NCBI RefSeq assembly: GCF_003481985.1 | Contig: NZ_QUMD01000001.1 | Coordinates: forward strand, 1-64,000 | Direction: 5' to 3' | DNA length: 64,000 nucleotides | DNA from: Clostridium sp. OF09-36 | GTDB lineage: Bacteria > Bacillota > Clostridia > Lachnospirales > Lachnospiraceae | Part shown: one piece after another, positions 8,701 through 17,910 of the stretch | How positions within the stretch are numbered: position 1 is the stretch's first letter | Layout of the letters: each line of letters opens with the position of its first letter | The notes under the pieces: model-generated | What the model saw: the letters and a program-made list of their open reading frames with translations, nothing else | Told to the model about the DNA's origin: nothing | Database searches by the model: none | Position numbers and translations under genes: made by a program

Positions 8701-10037
8701 CAAGAATCCGTATCCGTTCCCTGATTGCAGCCTTAAAGGTGCGCCAGCAGAAGCATTTCGAGCGCAAGGTCGTATCCAGCGCTTACAACCGTGTTGTCTT
8801 CACCAAGGAAATGAAGAAAGACTACACCCTGCTCTGCCCGCAGATGTCTCCGATCCACTTTGAGCTGATCGAACCGGCTATCCGTGCATTCGGCTACAAG
8901 ATCGAGGTGCTGCAGAATGACAGCAAAAATGCGGTCGATGTCGGACTGCAGTACGTCAACAACGATGCCTGCTATCCGTCCCTGATCGTCATCGGCCAGA
9001 TCATGGATGCGCTGTTATCCGGCAAATATGACCTGGACCACACTGCAGTCCTGATGAGCCAGACCGGCGGTGGCTGCCGTGCTTCCAACTACATTGGCTT
9101 TATCCGCCGTGCACTGGAAAAAGCCGGTATGCCGCAGATCCCGGTCATCTCCGTCAATGCGAACGGCATGGAGACCAACCCTGGTTTCACCTTCACACCG
9201 GGACTCATCACCAAGGCCATGCAGGGCGTTGTTTACGGCGATATTTTCATGCGCGTGCTCTATGCCACCCGTCCTTACGAAAAGGTTCCGGGTTCCGCAA
9301 ACGCACTGCATGAGAAATGGAAGGCCCGCTGCATCAAGAGCCTTTCCAAGTGCTCCGCAAACATGATGGAATTTGGAAGAAACATTAAGGGAATCATCCA
9401 CGACTTCGACGAGCTGCCGCGGTTAGATATTAAGAAGCCGAAGGTCGGCATTGTCGGCGAGATTCTGGTAAAATTCTCCCCGCTTGCCAACAACCACATC
9501 GTGGACCTGCTGGAATCCGAGGGAGCTGAGGCTGTTATGCCGGATCTGATGGACTTCCTTTTATACTGCTTCTATAACAGTAACTTCAAGGCAGACCACC
9601 TTGGCGGCAAGCGCTCCACCGCCCGCCTGTGCAACCTGGGGATCTCTCTCTTAGAGTATTTCCGCAAGACTGCACGCAAGGAGCTGGAAGCCAGCAAAAA
9701 CTTCACCCCGCCGTCCCGCATCAGCGATCTGGCTGACATGGCAAAGCACTATGTTTCCCTGGGTAACCAGACCGGTGAAGGCTGGTTCTTAACCGGCGAG
9801 ATGCTGGAGCTGATCCACAGCGGTGTGAAGAATATCGTCTGCACCCAGCCGTTTGGCTGCCTGCCAAACCATATCGTAGGAAAAGGTGTCATCAAAGAGC
9901 TGCGTGCTTCCCACCCGGAGGCAAACATCATCGCAGTCGACTACGATCCGGGCGCCAGCGAGGTAAACCAGTTAAACCGTATCAAGCTGATGCTGGCAAC
10001 CGCTCAGAAGCAGCTGCATAACAATATCGCACAGTAA
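5787..10037 (+). CDS. Giant 2-hydroxyacyl-CoA dehydratase activase-like protein
   Basis: 1416 residues combining two BadF/HgdC-type ATPase domains with a dehydratase-like C-terminal half. Domain 1 (about 8-260) starts GIDIGSTTVK and has CAGGTGSFID and ARCGVFAKSD. Domain 2 (about 322-585) starts YLGIDAGSTTTK and has CSSGCGSFIE and TRCTVFMNSN. The cysteines match those that hold the bridging [4Fe-4S] cluster in the activator HgdC. A cysteine-rich linker follows (CKGCTNHC at about 608), then a DUF2229/HgdB-like region to the end. Known activases inject an electron, driven by ATP, into a 2-hydroxyacyl-CoA dehydratase. The substrate of these large fusions is not established, and no dehydratase or CoA-transferase gene lies next to it. 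Probably a stand-alone transcript ended by the hairpin at 10045. Confidence 0.88.
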   Translation: MNLLHNNTLGIDIGSTTVKIAVLDSEHHMLFTDYERHYANIQETLALLLSRAKEKLGEMTVSPSITGSGGLTLSGHLEVPFTQEVVAVATALQDYAPQTDVAIELGGEDAKIIYFTGGIDQRMNGICAGGTGSFIDQMASLLQTDASGLNEYAKNYQMIYPIAARCGVFAKSDIQPLINEGATREDLSASIFQAVVNQTISGLACGKPIRGTVAFLGGPLHFLPELRQAFIRTLNLDADHIVAPDHSHLFAAIGAAMNADEKVTVSLTDMIERLTSGIKMEFEVKRMEPLFASQADYDAFQTRHAQHQVKKGDLSTYSGNCYLGIDAGSTTTKVALVGEDGSLLYSFYDNNNGSTIATAIRAISEIKEKLPETAHIAWSCSTGYGEALLKSALMLDEGEVETISHYYAAAFFEPDVDCILDIGGQDMKCIRIKDHTVDSVQLNEACSSGCGSFIETFAKSLNYSVIDFAKEALFAKNPTDLGTRCTVFMNSNVKQAQKEGATVADISAGLAYSVIKNALFKVIKITNASDLGTHVVVQGGTFYNDAVLRSFEKIAGCEAVRPDIAGIMGAFGAALIARERCNHEKGTSMLPLDRILSLKYETSMARCKGCTNHCVLTINRFDGGRQFVSGNRCERGLGKEKAKKEIPNLFAYKYHRMFDYEPLPADEATRGTIGVPRVLNMYENFPFWATFLKELGFRVILSPQSTRQIYELGIESIPSESECYPAKLVHGHISWLIRQGVRDIFYPCIPYERNETPQAGNHYNCPMVTSYAENIKNNVEELSEFDVHFMNPFFAFTNEEVLTRQLIVEFGKEYHISSVEVQKAAHTAWEELLASRHDMEKKGEETIAWLKEHDRHGIVLAGRPYHVDPEINHGIPELITSYGFAVLTEDSISHLADAERPLIVTDQWMYHSRLYRAATYVKNSECLDLIQLNSFGCGLDAVTTDQVHDILTGSGKIYTVLKIDEVNNLGAARIRIRSLIAALKVRQQKHFERKVVSSAYNRVVFTKEMKKDYTLLCPQMSPIHFELIEPAIRAFGYKIEVLQNDSKNAVDVGLQYVNNDACYPSLIVIGQIMDALLSGKYDLDHTAVLMSQTGGGCRASNYIGFIRRALEKAGMPQIPVISVNANGMETNPGFTFTPGLITKAMQGVVYGDIFMRVLYATRPYEKVPGSANALHEKWKARCIKSLSKCSANMMEFGRNIKGIIHDFDELPRLDIKKPKVGIVGEILVKFSPLANNHIVDLLESEGAEAVMPDLMDFLLYCFYNSNFKADHLGGKRSTARLCNLGISLLEYFRKTARKELEASKNFTPPSRISDLADMAKHYVSLGNQTGEGWFLTGEMLELIHSGVKNIVCTQPFGCLPNHIVGKGVIKELRASHPEANIIAVDYDPGASEVNQLNRIKLMLATAQKQLHNNIAQ

Positions 10038-10044
10038 CGAACGA

Positions 10045-10093
10045 GGGCCGGAAGGTTTCGTCCCCGCCATTCGGCGGGTACGACTTCCGGCCC
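10045..10093. terminator. Bidirectional terminator between convergent genes
   Basis: GGGCCGGAAG (10045-10054) and CTTCCGGCCC (10084-10093) form the outer stem, with an inner CCGCC/GGCGG hairpin; ATTTGTGTTT follows on the plus strand. It separates the activase gene from the convergent helicase gene. Confidence 0.75.
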
Positions 10094-10122
10094 ATTTGTG
10101 TTTACTGTACGATATTGTTTAT

Positions 10123-13100
10123 TTACTGTGGAGACAGGATTTTCAGCAGTTCTTCTTTGCTGAGGCTTCCGATGGACACCTGCTCTCCGGATATGATCTG
10201 GTCGGCCAGATCCCGCTTCTGTTCCTGAAGCTTTAAGATATTTTCCTCTACGGTATCTTTCATGATCAGCTTAAATACGGATACCTGTTTTTCCTGGCCG
10301 ATGCGGTGTGCGCGGTCGGTTGCCTGGTTCTGGGCTGCTACATTCCACCACGGATCGTAGTGGATGACAACATCGGCAGCGGTTAAGTTCAGTCCGGTTC
10401 CTCCGGCCTTTAAGGAAATGAGAAACACCGGCGTATCGTCAGTCTGGAAGGCCCCGGCCATGCGGATGCGCTCTTCCTTCGGCGTTGCTCCCGTCAGTTC
10501 ATGGAAAGCGATTCCCTCTTTCTTTAAACGCGCTCCGATCAGTTCTAACATGGAAGTAAACTGGGAGAATAAGAGGATCTTGTGTCCACCTGCGATACCG
10601 CCTGTGATCAGTTCCATACAGGTATCGAGCTTTGCCGAACCGCCTTTGTAGCGGTCGAAGCATAAGGACGGGTCGCAGCAGATCTGACGCAGCTTGGTCA
10701 GCTCTGCCAGTACTGGATGTGCTCGCTTCCATAGGTATCACCGCTCATCTGCTCCAGTTCTTCTTTTAGTGCCAGAGCGTGTGCTGTATACAGCTGCTTC
10801 TGTTCTTCTTCCGCCATAGAGTATACAACCGTCTCTAACTTGTCCGGAAGATCCTTTAACACATCCTTCTTTAACCGGCGAAGCACAAACGGAGCAGAAA
10901 GACGGCGCAGATTCTCCAGCGCGCGCCCGTCTCCATCTTTGGTGATCGGAGTCTCGAACTGCTTGCGGAACCGGGAATAGGTAAATAAGAATCCCGGCAT
11001 TAAGTAATCGAAAATACTCCAGAGCTCAGACAGGCGGTTCTCAATCGGAGTACCGGTCAGGGCATACCGCGTCTGCGCTTTGATCAGCTTCACGGACTTG
11101 GCGCTCTGCGTCAACGGATTCTTGATATACTGCGCCTCATCGATCACCTGAAAACGGAACTGGAACGGCTCGTAAAATGCGATGTCCCTTTTTAGAAGGT
11201 CATATGAAGTAATTAAAATCTGAGGGTGCCGGATTACTGTCACGGATTCCTGATCTGATGCCACTCTCAGATTTTCCTTTCCTGATTTCAAACTGTCTTG
11301 AACAGATTCCATATCCTTTTGAATAGATTCCAAATTGTCCCCGACAGATTTCGTGACAGGTTCCATGGAATTTGCTTCTGCAGATTTTGCAGCCTGTTTC
11401 TTGGCTTCCGCTTTCACTTCAGCCGCCTGCCGCAGAATCTCCTCCCGCTCCGGCGCAGTCCCGGTTACCGTCTGTACGGTCAGTCCCGGTGCGAAGCGTT
11501 TTAATTCGTTTTCCCAGTTGTAAACCAGGGAAGCCGGACATACGATCAGAGTCTGGGAGTCCGGGCGTTCTTTTGCCTCTGCCTGCAAAAGCGTTATGAT
11601 CTGGATGGTTTTTCCAAGTCCCATGTCATCGGCCAGAATGCCGCCAAACCCATTTACATCCAGGGTTTTCAGCCATCGGTAGCCGGTCTTCTGGTAACCG
11701 CGCAGCACCTGCTTTAACGAGTCTGGGACCACATAATCACTGTCTTCCACCGACTTCATACCGCGCACAACTGCGCGGAACAGATTATCGCGGTAAAACG
11801 TGATGCCGTTGCCCTCTTTTAACATACAATCCAGATAAAGGGCCCGGTAGACCGGGACTTTGACGGTACCGGATAACAATTCCTCCCGCCCAATCCCGAG
11901 ACTGTCCGTCATGCGGGCTACCGTCATCAGCCCGTTTTCATCAACGTCTAAAAATTCTCCGCTCTTTAAGCGGTAATACTTCTTCTTCGGATCGTAACCG
12001 GCAAGGATATCAAGCAGCTCGCTCCGGCTCATGCCCTCCGCATCCACGTTCAGCTCCAGCCATCTTCCGGAGGTCTGCACCCCTACCTTCACCTGCGGTG
12101 ACGGCAGCACGCGGATCTTTCTCGCCGCATCCGTCACCAGCACCTGACCTAAGGACATAAACTCCTCCATGCCCTCCGAAAGCAGGCGGTACAGCGCGTC
12201 TTCATCGCCCCGGATCACCAGAAATTCCGACTCGCCGTCGCGGTACTGGAAATATTTTGTGATCACCTGGCTGATCTTAAATTCGGCCGGGACATCGCGG
12301 CAGATGATCCGCGGAACCTTATCGTCATTTAATGGAGAGAACGAAAAATCTCCGTACGAAAGCAGTGGCTTCATGGTGATCTCATCCGGGCCGGTGCTGT
12401 CGAACGAGAACTGCGCCTTCAACTCTTTCGGGCGGTAGCTTTCCAGGTCCACATCGTTCACCGTCAATTCTGCATAGGGAAGTATTTTTTGCAGGACACG
12501 CTCGTAAAACAACGGAATGTCCCGGTCCTGAATATCTAACGTATGGCTCTTTTTATCCTTCAAAACCTGTTCTAAAAATACCCCCAGCTCCCTGGATTCC
12601 ATTTCATCCAGACATACAAGGCGGGTCTGGTCTCCTACATACCAGCCGCGTTCTCCCGGAATTCCAAACAGCTCCTGGTCCACTGACACGGCAATGCCGT
12701 CACGGCCTGCGCGGCAGATCTGGACCGGCAGCCGCATGCATTCCTGCTGCACCTTCACATTGACATGGCTTCCATCGCCAAATTCGACTTCCAGTTCCCG
12801 GTCCTCCATAAGCTGAAAGAAGCGGTCCCGGTTTGCCCGGTTTAAATTCAGGGTGCGGAGACCCTGCATCGTCACAAACGAGCTCTTCCGGAACTGTTCG
12901 AAATGTTCCTGATAAACCTGCACCAATTCTAACAGCAGGGCACAAAGCTCCCGGTCCTCCTGTGCAAACGCATTCAGACTGTGGTGAAACGTCAGCTGTT
13001 TTCCGTAAGAGACACTGGCTCCGGTTCGCACTGCCTCCGCAAATGCCAGCAGATCCTTGATAATATAAAAACGATCCCGCCCCAGCTTAAATTCCAGACT

Positions 13101-13466
13101 GGCAGAACCGTTTTTTAACATCAGGCGCGGCACCAGCCGGATCTCTGTCTCCTCAGAATCCTCTATGATCTTTGCCACTTCCCGGTTGGTATACTCCCGG
13201 ATCATGGTGCGGATCTCCTGTGAGGTAGAGACAGGACGGCCTGAATGCAGCTCCTGTTCTTTTTTCCATTGTTCCCATACAAGCTTTGCATGTGCGCACA
13301 TGCCCTTGTAGGAATTTCCATTCACACAAGAACAAGAGTAGTCGCGAACCTGACTACCCTTGACATATAAATTTACTTTGTATAACCGATCCCCATCCTG
13401 GACGGAGGCCTGGATTCCCTGCTCTCCCTTCCAGAATGTGCTGGTGGCAGACTCCATGATCTTCAT
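10123..13466 (-). pseudogene. SNF2-family DNA helicase/ATPase, frameshifted
   Basis: A SWIM zinc finger (SCSCVNGNSYKGMCAH, about 43-58) heads the protein. It is followed by a long middle region, the SNF2 ATPase core with Walker A DDMGLGKTIQ and the DEAH-like box IDEAQYIKN, and a helicase C domain ending DRAHRIGQEKQVSVFK. These enzymes use ATP to translocate on double-stranded DNA; the role of the clostridial SWIM/SNF2 type is not well defined. The frame breaks near 10713: restoring one G between CAG and TACTGG gives a continuous VLAELTKLRQICCDP, which is conserved in the family, and a length of 1114 residues. Start ATG at 13466, with GAGGAGG 8 bases upstream. The missing base may be a sequencing error. 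Confidence 0.85.
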
Positions 13467-13522
13467 ATAATGCCTCCTCGCGTTCTTGTGAACAGAAGTT
13501 TCTTCACCAACTTTTCCGAGCT

Positions 13523-13649
13523 GACATGCCCCAGCTCGATTCCGCTTCGCTCCATCTCGCTGCGCGGGCTTCGCCTATAGATTCCAGCGAATCCAGAGGC
13601 TCTGTGAGCAAGCTCACTCGCCTCCGGAATTCACTGTCCTCTGCATGTC
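13523..13649. other. Highly structured intergenic element of unknown role
   Basis: Between argS and the helicase gene, GACATGC (13523-13529) and GCATGTC (13643-13649) can close a 127-base structure. It holds several internal hairpins: GAGCTG/CAGCTC near its left end, GATTC/GAATC, and CCAGAGG/CCTCCGG around a perfect GTGAGC-AA-GCTCAC stem. No frame runs through it. It could be a dispersed extragenic repeat, a processing site, or a small RNA. I see no second copy in this window. Confidence 0.45.
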
Positions 13650-13661
13650 ACTGCTGTAACG

Positions 13662-15428
13662 TTACATTCTAGACGGTGCCTCAAATCCGAGTACCTGGAT
13701 GCAGGCCTCGAGCACGCGTTTTACCAGTGTGATGAGCGCGATCCAGCTTGCCTGGCGCTCCTTGTCCTCTTCTGCCAGGATACGGGTATCGTGGTAGAAG
13801 CTGTTGAAGGCATTGGACAGATCGAAGATGTACTGGCAGATCTTGTGCGGTGCAGTCTCTGCGAATGCATTTTCCATCACGTCGTTGTATTTGGACAGCT
13901 CCAGCATCAATGCTTTTTCCGCATCGCTGGCTGCCGGGAGAATAGTGTCTGCTTTTGCGTCCGGATTCTGTGCCTCGTATTTGCCCAGAATGGATTTGAT
14001 GCGGACGATGGTATACAGGATATATGGACCGGTATTTCCCTCGAAGGAGATAAAGCGGTCGATATCAAAAATGTAATCCTTTGCTGCCTGATTGGATAAG
14101 TCACCATATTTTAAGGCTGCAAGGCCGACGATCTTTGCGGTCTCCTTCGCCTCAGCCTCATCCATGCTGCGGTTTTCCATGATACGGTCATAAACAGCTG
14201 CATTGATATCTGCAATGAGATGCTCCAGACGCATAACGCCGCCATCTCTGGTCTTAAACGGTTTTCCGTCCTTTCCGTTCATGGTACCAAAACCGATATG
14301 CACCATCGGGGTTTCCGCTTTTACATAACCAGCCTTCTTTGCTACGCGGAAGACCTGCTTAAAGTGAAGTTCCTGACGTTTGTCGGCAACATAAATGTAT
14401 TTTACCGGCTGGAAGTCCTTCTCACGCTCCAGAATGGTTCCCAGATCAGAGGTTGCGTAAAGGGCAGCACCATCGGACTTGCGCACGATACACGGCGGCA
14501 GCTCCTTGGAGTCGGTCGGCTCAGTCACGTCTACAACCAGGGCACCCTGGCTCTCGTATGCCAGACCCTTGTCCTGCAGATCCTGGATCAGCCACGGAAT
14601 GTACTCCTCTGCGTCGCTCTCTCCTTTCCAGAGTTCAAAATGAACGTCCAGATTGCCGTAGTTCTTCTTTAAGTCAGCCAGGGAAACCTTCATGATGTGT
14701 TTCCAGATGGCAGTATACGGCGCATAGCCCTTCTGAAGCTTAAAGGTTGCGGTCTGTGCACGCTCCTTGAATGCCTCGTCCACCTTGGATTTGCCGCTTG
14801 CGGTCGGGTAGATGTCCTCCAGCTCGCTGATGGTAAACGGCGGCTCGGACGGATACTCTCCGGTATAGGTTTCATCGAAATAAACGAGATCCGGCTTACG
14901 GTCGCGCAGCTCCTCGATGATGAGTCCCATCTGCAGGCCCCAGTCGCCCAGATGTACATCGCCGATCATGTTGTAGCCTAAGTAGCGGCCCATGCGTTTT
15001 ACGCTCTCACCGATGACAGCAGAGCGCAGATGACCGACATGGAGCGGTTTTGCCACATTGGCTCCGCCGTAGTCAACGATGATGGTCTCGCCGTGACCTT
15101 CTTCCTCCACGCCAAGCTTTTCTTCCTTTGCCATGCCGTTCATGTAATCAGCCAGATAAGCTGCATTTAAGCGGATGTTGATGAAGCCCGGCATCACGGC
15201 GTTAATCTCGGAAAACATGTTGTCGCCGTTTAACTTCTCTACCACCTCATTTGCAATGTCGATGGGTTTCTTTTTATAAGCCTTGGCTGCAGCCATAGCA
15301 CCGTTGCACTGGTACTCACATAAGTCCGGGCGGTTGGATAAGACAACCTTTGCGTAGGATGCGTCATAGCCGCAGGCGGTAAATGCAGACTGCATTTCGT
15401 CTGCGATCAGATCCAGAATTCTTTTCAC
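13662..15428 (-). CDS. argS: Arginyl-tRNA synthetase
   Basis: Charges tRNA-Arg with arginine using ATP. About 588 residues. Family signs: an N-terminal Add1-like domain, the class I HIGH signature as ANVAKPLHVGHLRSA, and a C-terminal anticodon-binding domain with the typical ArgRS run NAFNSFYHDTRIL. The start is the GTG at 15428, with AAAGGAG 8 bases upstream; the longer frame from 15467 has no such site. A TTGCAA-N17-TATAAT promoter lies upstream. The stop codon sits inside the perfect palindrome TGTAACGTTACA (13655-13666). Confidence 0.95.
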   Translation of the reverse strand: MKRILDLIADEMQSAFTACGYDASYAKVVLSNRPDLCEYQCNGAMAAAKAYKKKPIDIANEVVEKLNGDNMFSEINAVMPGFINIRLNAAYLADYMNGMAKEEKLGVEEEGHGETIIVDYGGANVAKPLHVGHLRSAVIGESVKRMGRYLGYNMIGDVHLGDWGLQMGLIIEELRDRKPDLVYFDETYTGEYPSEPPFTISELEDIYPTASGKSKVDEAFKERAQTATFKLQKGYAPYTAIWKHIMKVSLADLKKNYGNLDVHFELWKGESDAEEYIPWLIQDLQDKGLAYESQGALVVDVTEPTDSKELPPCIVRKSDGAALYATSDLGTILEREKDFQPVKYIYVADKRQELHFKQVFRVAKKAGYVKAETPMVHIGFGTMNGKDGKPFKTRDGGVMRLEHLIADINAAVYDRIMENRSMDEAEAKETAKIVGLAALKYGDLSNQAAKDYIFDIDRFISFEGNTGPYILYTIVRIKSILGKYEAQNPDAKADTILPAASDAEKALMLELSKYNDVMENAFAETAPHKICQYIFDLSNAFNSFYHDTRILAEEDKERQASWIALITLVKRVLEACIQVLGFEAPSRM

Positions 15429-15514
15429 CTTGTTTTCTCCTTTATTGGTTTCTTTGCTGCTGAACACGCTTGCACGGCCAGTAACATTTCTTTTCCTCGT
15501 TTTTCTGAACTATT

Positions 15515-15543
15515 ATTATACCCGATTCAGGAACAAATTGCAA
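15515..15543 (-). promoter_or_regulatory. Promoter of argS
   Basis: TTGCAA (15538-15543), a 17-base spacer and TATAAT (15515-15520) on the minus strand lie about 90 bases before the argS start. No T-box specifier structure can fit in this short leader. Confidence 0.7.
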
Positions 15544-15571
15544 CAAAAGGCCTGTTTAAGCCAAAAAACAG

Positions 15572-15600
15572 TTGAAAAATACAGGCTTTTAGTATAGAAT
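15572..15600 (+). promoter_or_regulatory. Promoter of efp
   Basis: TTGAAA (15572-15577), a 17-base spacer and TAGAAT (15595-15600) lie 45 bases before the efp start, back to back with the argS promoter. Confidence 0.65.
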
Positions 15601-15645
15601 ATAGTAGATTAATAGCGAGTACGCAAATTCAAGGAGGAATATCAC

Positions 15646-16203
15646 ATGATTTCAGCAGGTGATTTTAGAAACGGCATTACCCTGGAAATCGAGGGTGCAG
15701 TATACCAGATTGTAGAATTCCAGCACGTAAAACCAGGTAAGGGTGCTGCTTTCGTAAGAACCAAAATTAAAAACGTTATGACCGGTTCCGTAGTTGAGAG
15801 AACATTCCGTCCGACCGAGAAGTTCCCGTCTGCAAGAATCGACCGCGTAGATATGCAGTATTTGTACGAGGACGGCGATCTGTACAACTTCATGAACATG
15901 GAGAACTACGAGCAGATGGCTCTGACTTCCGACGTGATCGGTGACGCATTAAAGTTCGTTAAGGAGAACGAGGTTGTTAAGATCTGCTCTTACAACGGCA
16001 AAGTATTCTCCGTAGAGCCGCCGTTATTCGTAGAGCTCGAGATCACCAACACCGAGCCGGGCTTCAAGGGCGATACCGCACAGGGCGCTACCAAGCCGGC
16101 AACCGTTGAGACTGGCGCAACCGTATACGTTCCGCTGTTCGTTGACAACGGTGACAAGATCAAGATCGACACCCGTACTGGTGAGTACCTGTCCAGAGTT
16201 TAA
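15646..16203 (+). CDS. efp: Translation elongation factor P
   Basis: 185 residues, the standard length. EF-P binds stalled ribosomes between the P and E sites and promotes peptide bond formation at polyproline stretches. The N-terminal KOW-like domain has the loop VKPGKGAAFVRTK, whose lysine is the usual site of modification, and the two OB-fold domains end with TRTGEYLSRV, a characteristic C-terminus. AAGGAGG lies 8 bases before the ATG. It is monocistronic, with its own promoter and the terminator at 16235. Confidence 0.97.
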   Translation: MISAGDFRNGITLEIEGAVYQIVEFQHVKPGKGAAFVRTKIKNVMTGSVVERTFRPTEKFPSARIDRVDMQYLYEDGDLYNFMNMENYEQMALTSDVIGDALKFVKENEVVKICSYNGKVFSVEPPLFVELEITNTEPGFKGDTAQGATKPATVETGATVYVPLFVDNGDKIKIDTRTGEYLSRV

Positions 16204-16232
16204 TACTCCGCACATTTTTGATCAAAGATTAA

Positions 16233-16278
16233 ACAAAAGAGGCGATTCCCACACAGCATGGGAACCGCCTCTTTTTTG
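16233..16278. terminator. Terminator of efp, probably bidirectional
   Basis: AAAGAGGCGATTCCCA and TGGGAACCGCCTCTTT pair around the loop CACAGCA and are followed by TTTTTT. The A run on the left would serve the convergent nrdR-yqeG transcript. Confidence 0.9.
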
Positions 16279-16338
16279 CTGTACTGCATATTGTGGAAGT
16301 GCCAGTAGCACATTCTCGGATTTTCTAATCTTCTGATC

Positions 16339-16839
16339 TTACTTGTTGTGCTTCCTGTAAAAATAAAGCACAACCGCTTCCAGGTACCGTTTTAACACGA
16401 TCTGGATCTCTTCCTTCGGGTTGATCGGCTTTACCAGGATTCCATAAATCCCGGCCCGGTTCGCCCCGTACACGTCGGTAAATAGCTGGTCGCCCACAAA
16501 CAGGACCTCTTCCTTGCAAAGTCCCATTTCCTGTACCGACTGGTTATAATTTTTCACTCCCGGCTTTCCTGCCTTGTAAATATAAGGGGAATGGACCTGG
16601 TCCGCAAAGGATTTCACCCGCGGCTCCTTGTTATTGGACAGAAGGCATGTCTGGAAACCAAGCGCATGCAGCTTTTCAAACAGTGCGATCGCACGGCTGT
16701 CTGCCGGAGCACCGTGTGGAACCAGTGTATTGTCAATATCAAACAAAACGCCCCGGATTCCTTTTCTTTTCCACTGCTCCCAGTCGATCTCGTAGGTGCT
16801 GTCCAGCCATTCTTTCGGGTAAAATGGTTCTAATATCAC
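16339..16839 (-). CDS. yqeG: YqeG-type HAD phosphatase
   Basis: 166 residues. The HAD motif I is FDIDNTLVPHG, motif II is the LLSNNKE stretch, and motif III/IV is the KPGVKN...FVGDQLFTDVYGANRAG run, which matches the HAD IIIA YqeG group. The proteins are presumed cytoplasmic phosphatases acting on a small phosphoester, probably phosphatidylglycerophosphate-like or nucleotide substrates; the exact substrate is not shown by sequence. It lies 14 bases after nrdR in the same direction, so the two are likely co-transcribed. Confidence 0.87.
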   Translation of the reverse strand: MILEPFYPKEWLDSTYEIDWEQWKRKGIRGVLFDIDNTLVPHGAPADSRAIALFEKLHALGFQTCLLSNNKEPRVKSFADQVHSPYIYKAGKPGVKNYNQSVQEMGLCKEEVLFVGDQLFTDVYGANRAGIYGILVKPINPKEEIQIVLKRYLEAVVLYFYRKHNK

Positions 16840-16853
16840 GTTTCTTTTCCTGC

Positions 16854-17315
16854 CTACTTTCGTTTATTTTCCAGAAGCTTTCCAAGCTCCTCCATAAAGG
16901 TATTCACATCTTTAAATTCCCGGTAAACGGACGCAAAACGCACATAGGCCACCTCGTCCAGCTGCTTTAATTTCTGCATGACGAGTTCTCCAATCTCGGA
17001 GCTTTCTACTTCCCGGTCCTCCATGGTAAAAATCTGGTTTTCAATCTCGTCGATCATCTGGTTGATCTGCTGAATGGACACCGGACGCTTATGGCAGGAA
17101 TGAACAACTCCAGCCTCGATCTTGGAACGGTCATACGGTTCTCTGGTCTGATCCTTTTTAATGACCATGAGTGGCATGGTTTCCAGTTTTTCATATGTAG
17201 TAAAACGCTTTCCGCAGACCACGCACTGACGACGGCGGCGGATGGAACTATTGTCCTCTGCCGGTCTCGAATCAATGACCTTGGTATCGGCTGCGTTACA
17301 AAACGGACACTTCAA
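16854..17315 (-). CDS. nrdR: Ribonucleotide reductase regulator NrdR
   Basis: About 153 residues. The N-terminal zinc ribbon (KCPFC, then CVVCGKRF) is followed by an ATP-cone domain (PLMVIKKDQTREPYDRSKI). NrdR senses ATP/dATP and represses ribonucleotide reductase genes by binding paired NrdR boxes. The start is the TTG at 17315, with GGAGG 7 bases upstream, giving the conserved opening (M)KCPFC; the longer frame to 17375 adds an unrelated tail. No nrd gene is in the window. Confidence 0.93.
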   Translation of the reverse strand: MKCPFCNAADTKVIDSRPAEDNSSIRRRRQCVVCGKRFTTYEKLETMPLMVIKKDQTREPYDRSKIEAGVVHSCHKRPVSIQQINQMIDEIENQIFTMEDREVESSEIGELVMQKLKQLDEVAYVRFASVYREFKDVNTFMEELGKLLENKRK

Positions 17316-17500
17316 AATTTTTCCTCCTGCGCAATTCTTTGTTTCTATTTTAACCCATCTGAACCTTCTTCGCAAGCAAATTCGGTTTCATGCCCTTTCC
17401 ATGATACGGTTCAGGCATCGTGCAAACGAAAGCAGCACCGATGCTTCCCCTCCAAACAAGTAAACTGCTGTCGTATGACGCACAGGCCACTGTAATCCCC

Positions 17501-17766
17501 TTACTCGCATTTGCACGGTTTTTCAATGTCCTTTAGCTTTTTTACTTCCACCAGAATGATATCGCTGCCGATCTGACACACATTCTTAAATGGAATGATA
17601 TATTCCTTTTCCCGTCCGAAGATCCCGCACAAGCACCCCGGCCCCGGAACGATCAGATGCGTGATACAGCCGGTTTCCGGATCAAACTCCACATCGCCCA
17701 CAAAGCCCAGCTTTTTGCAGTCACAGATATTGATGACTTCTTTTTTTTTAGATCAAAAATACGCAT
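17501..17766 (-). pseudogene. ymxH: YlmC/YmxH family sporulation protein, frameshifted at an A9 tract
   Basis: The conserved core reads KLGFVGDVEFDPETGCITHL, then VPGPG and a C-terminal part with the PRC-barrel-like pattern EYIIPFKNVCQIGSDIILVEV. The expected N-terminus MRIFDLKKK-EVINICDCKK is present, but its first nine residues are in another frame. The join is a run of nine A on the coding strand (17741-17749); ten A would give one frame of 88 residues, the normal size. Either one A is missing from the sequence, or polymerase slippage on the run restores the product. The family belongs to the sporulation regulons of Bacilli and Clostridia; its function is unclear. Confidence 0.75.
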
Positions 17767-17910
17767 AGCCCACATCCGGAACCTGAAATTCCTTACTGTA
17801 GTCTATGCGTATCATCTTCTGTTTGTCACCGCACCCGCCTGTCATTTTTTCAGCGGCTGTAAACGGCGATCAGCATTTTTTCAATTCATACCTTGTTTAG
17901 GACTCTTTGA

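Noticed and set aside
12169..12438. Plus-strand ORF inside the helicase gene
   Set aside because: Ser/Arg-rich low-complexity content typical of an antisense shadow; the helicase frame is well supported.
17767..17870. Short frame MIRIDYSKEFQVPDVGYAYF just upstream of ymxH
   Set aside because: It has protein-like content but overlaps the ymxH start and no ribosome binding site or homologue is recognised; probably chance.
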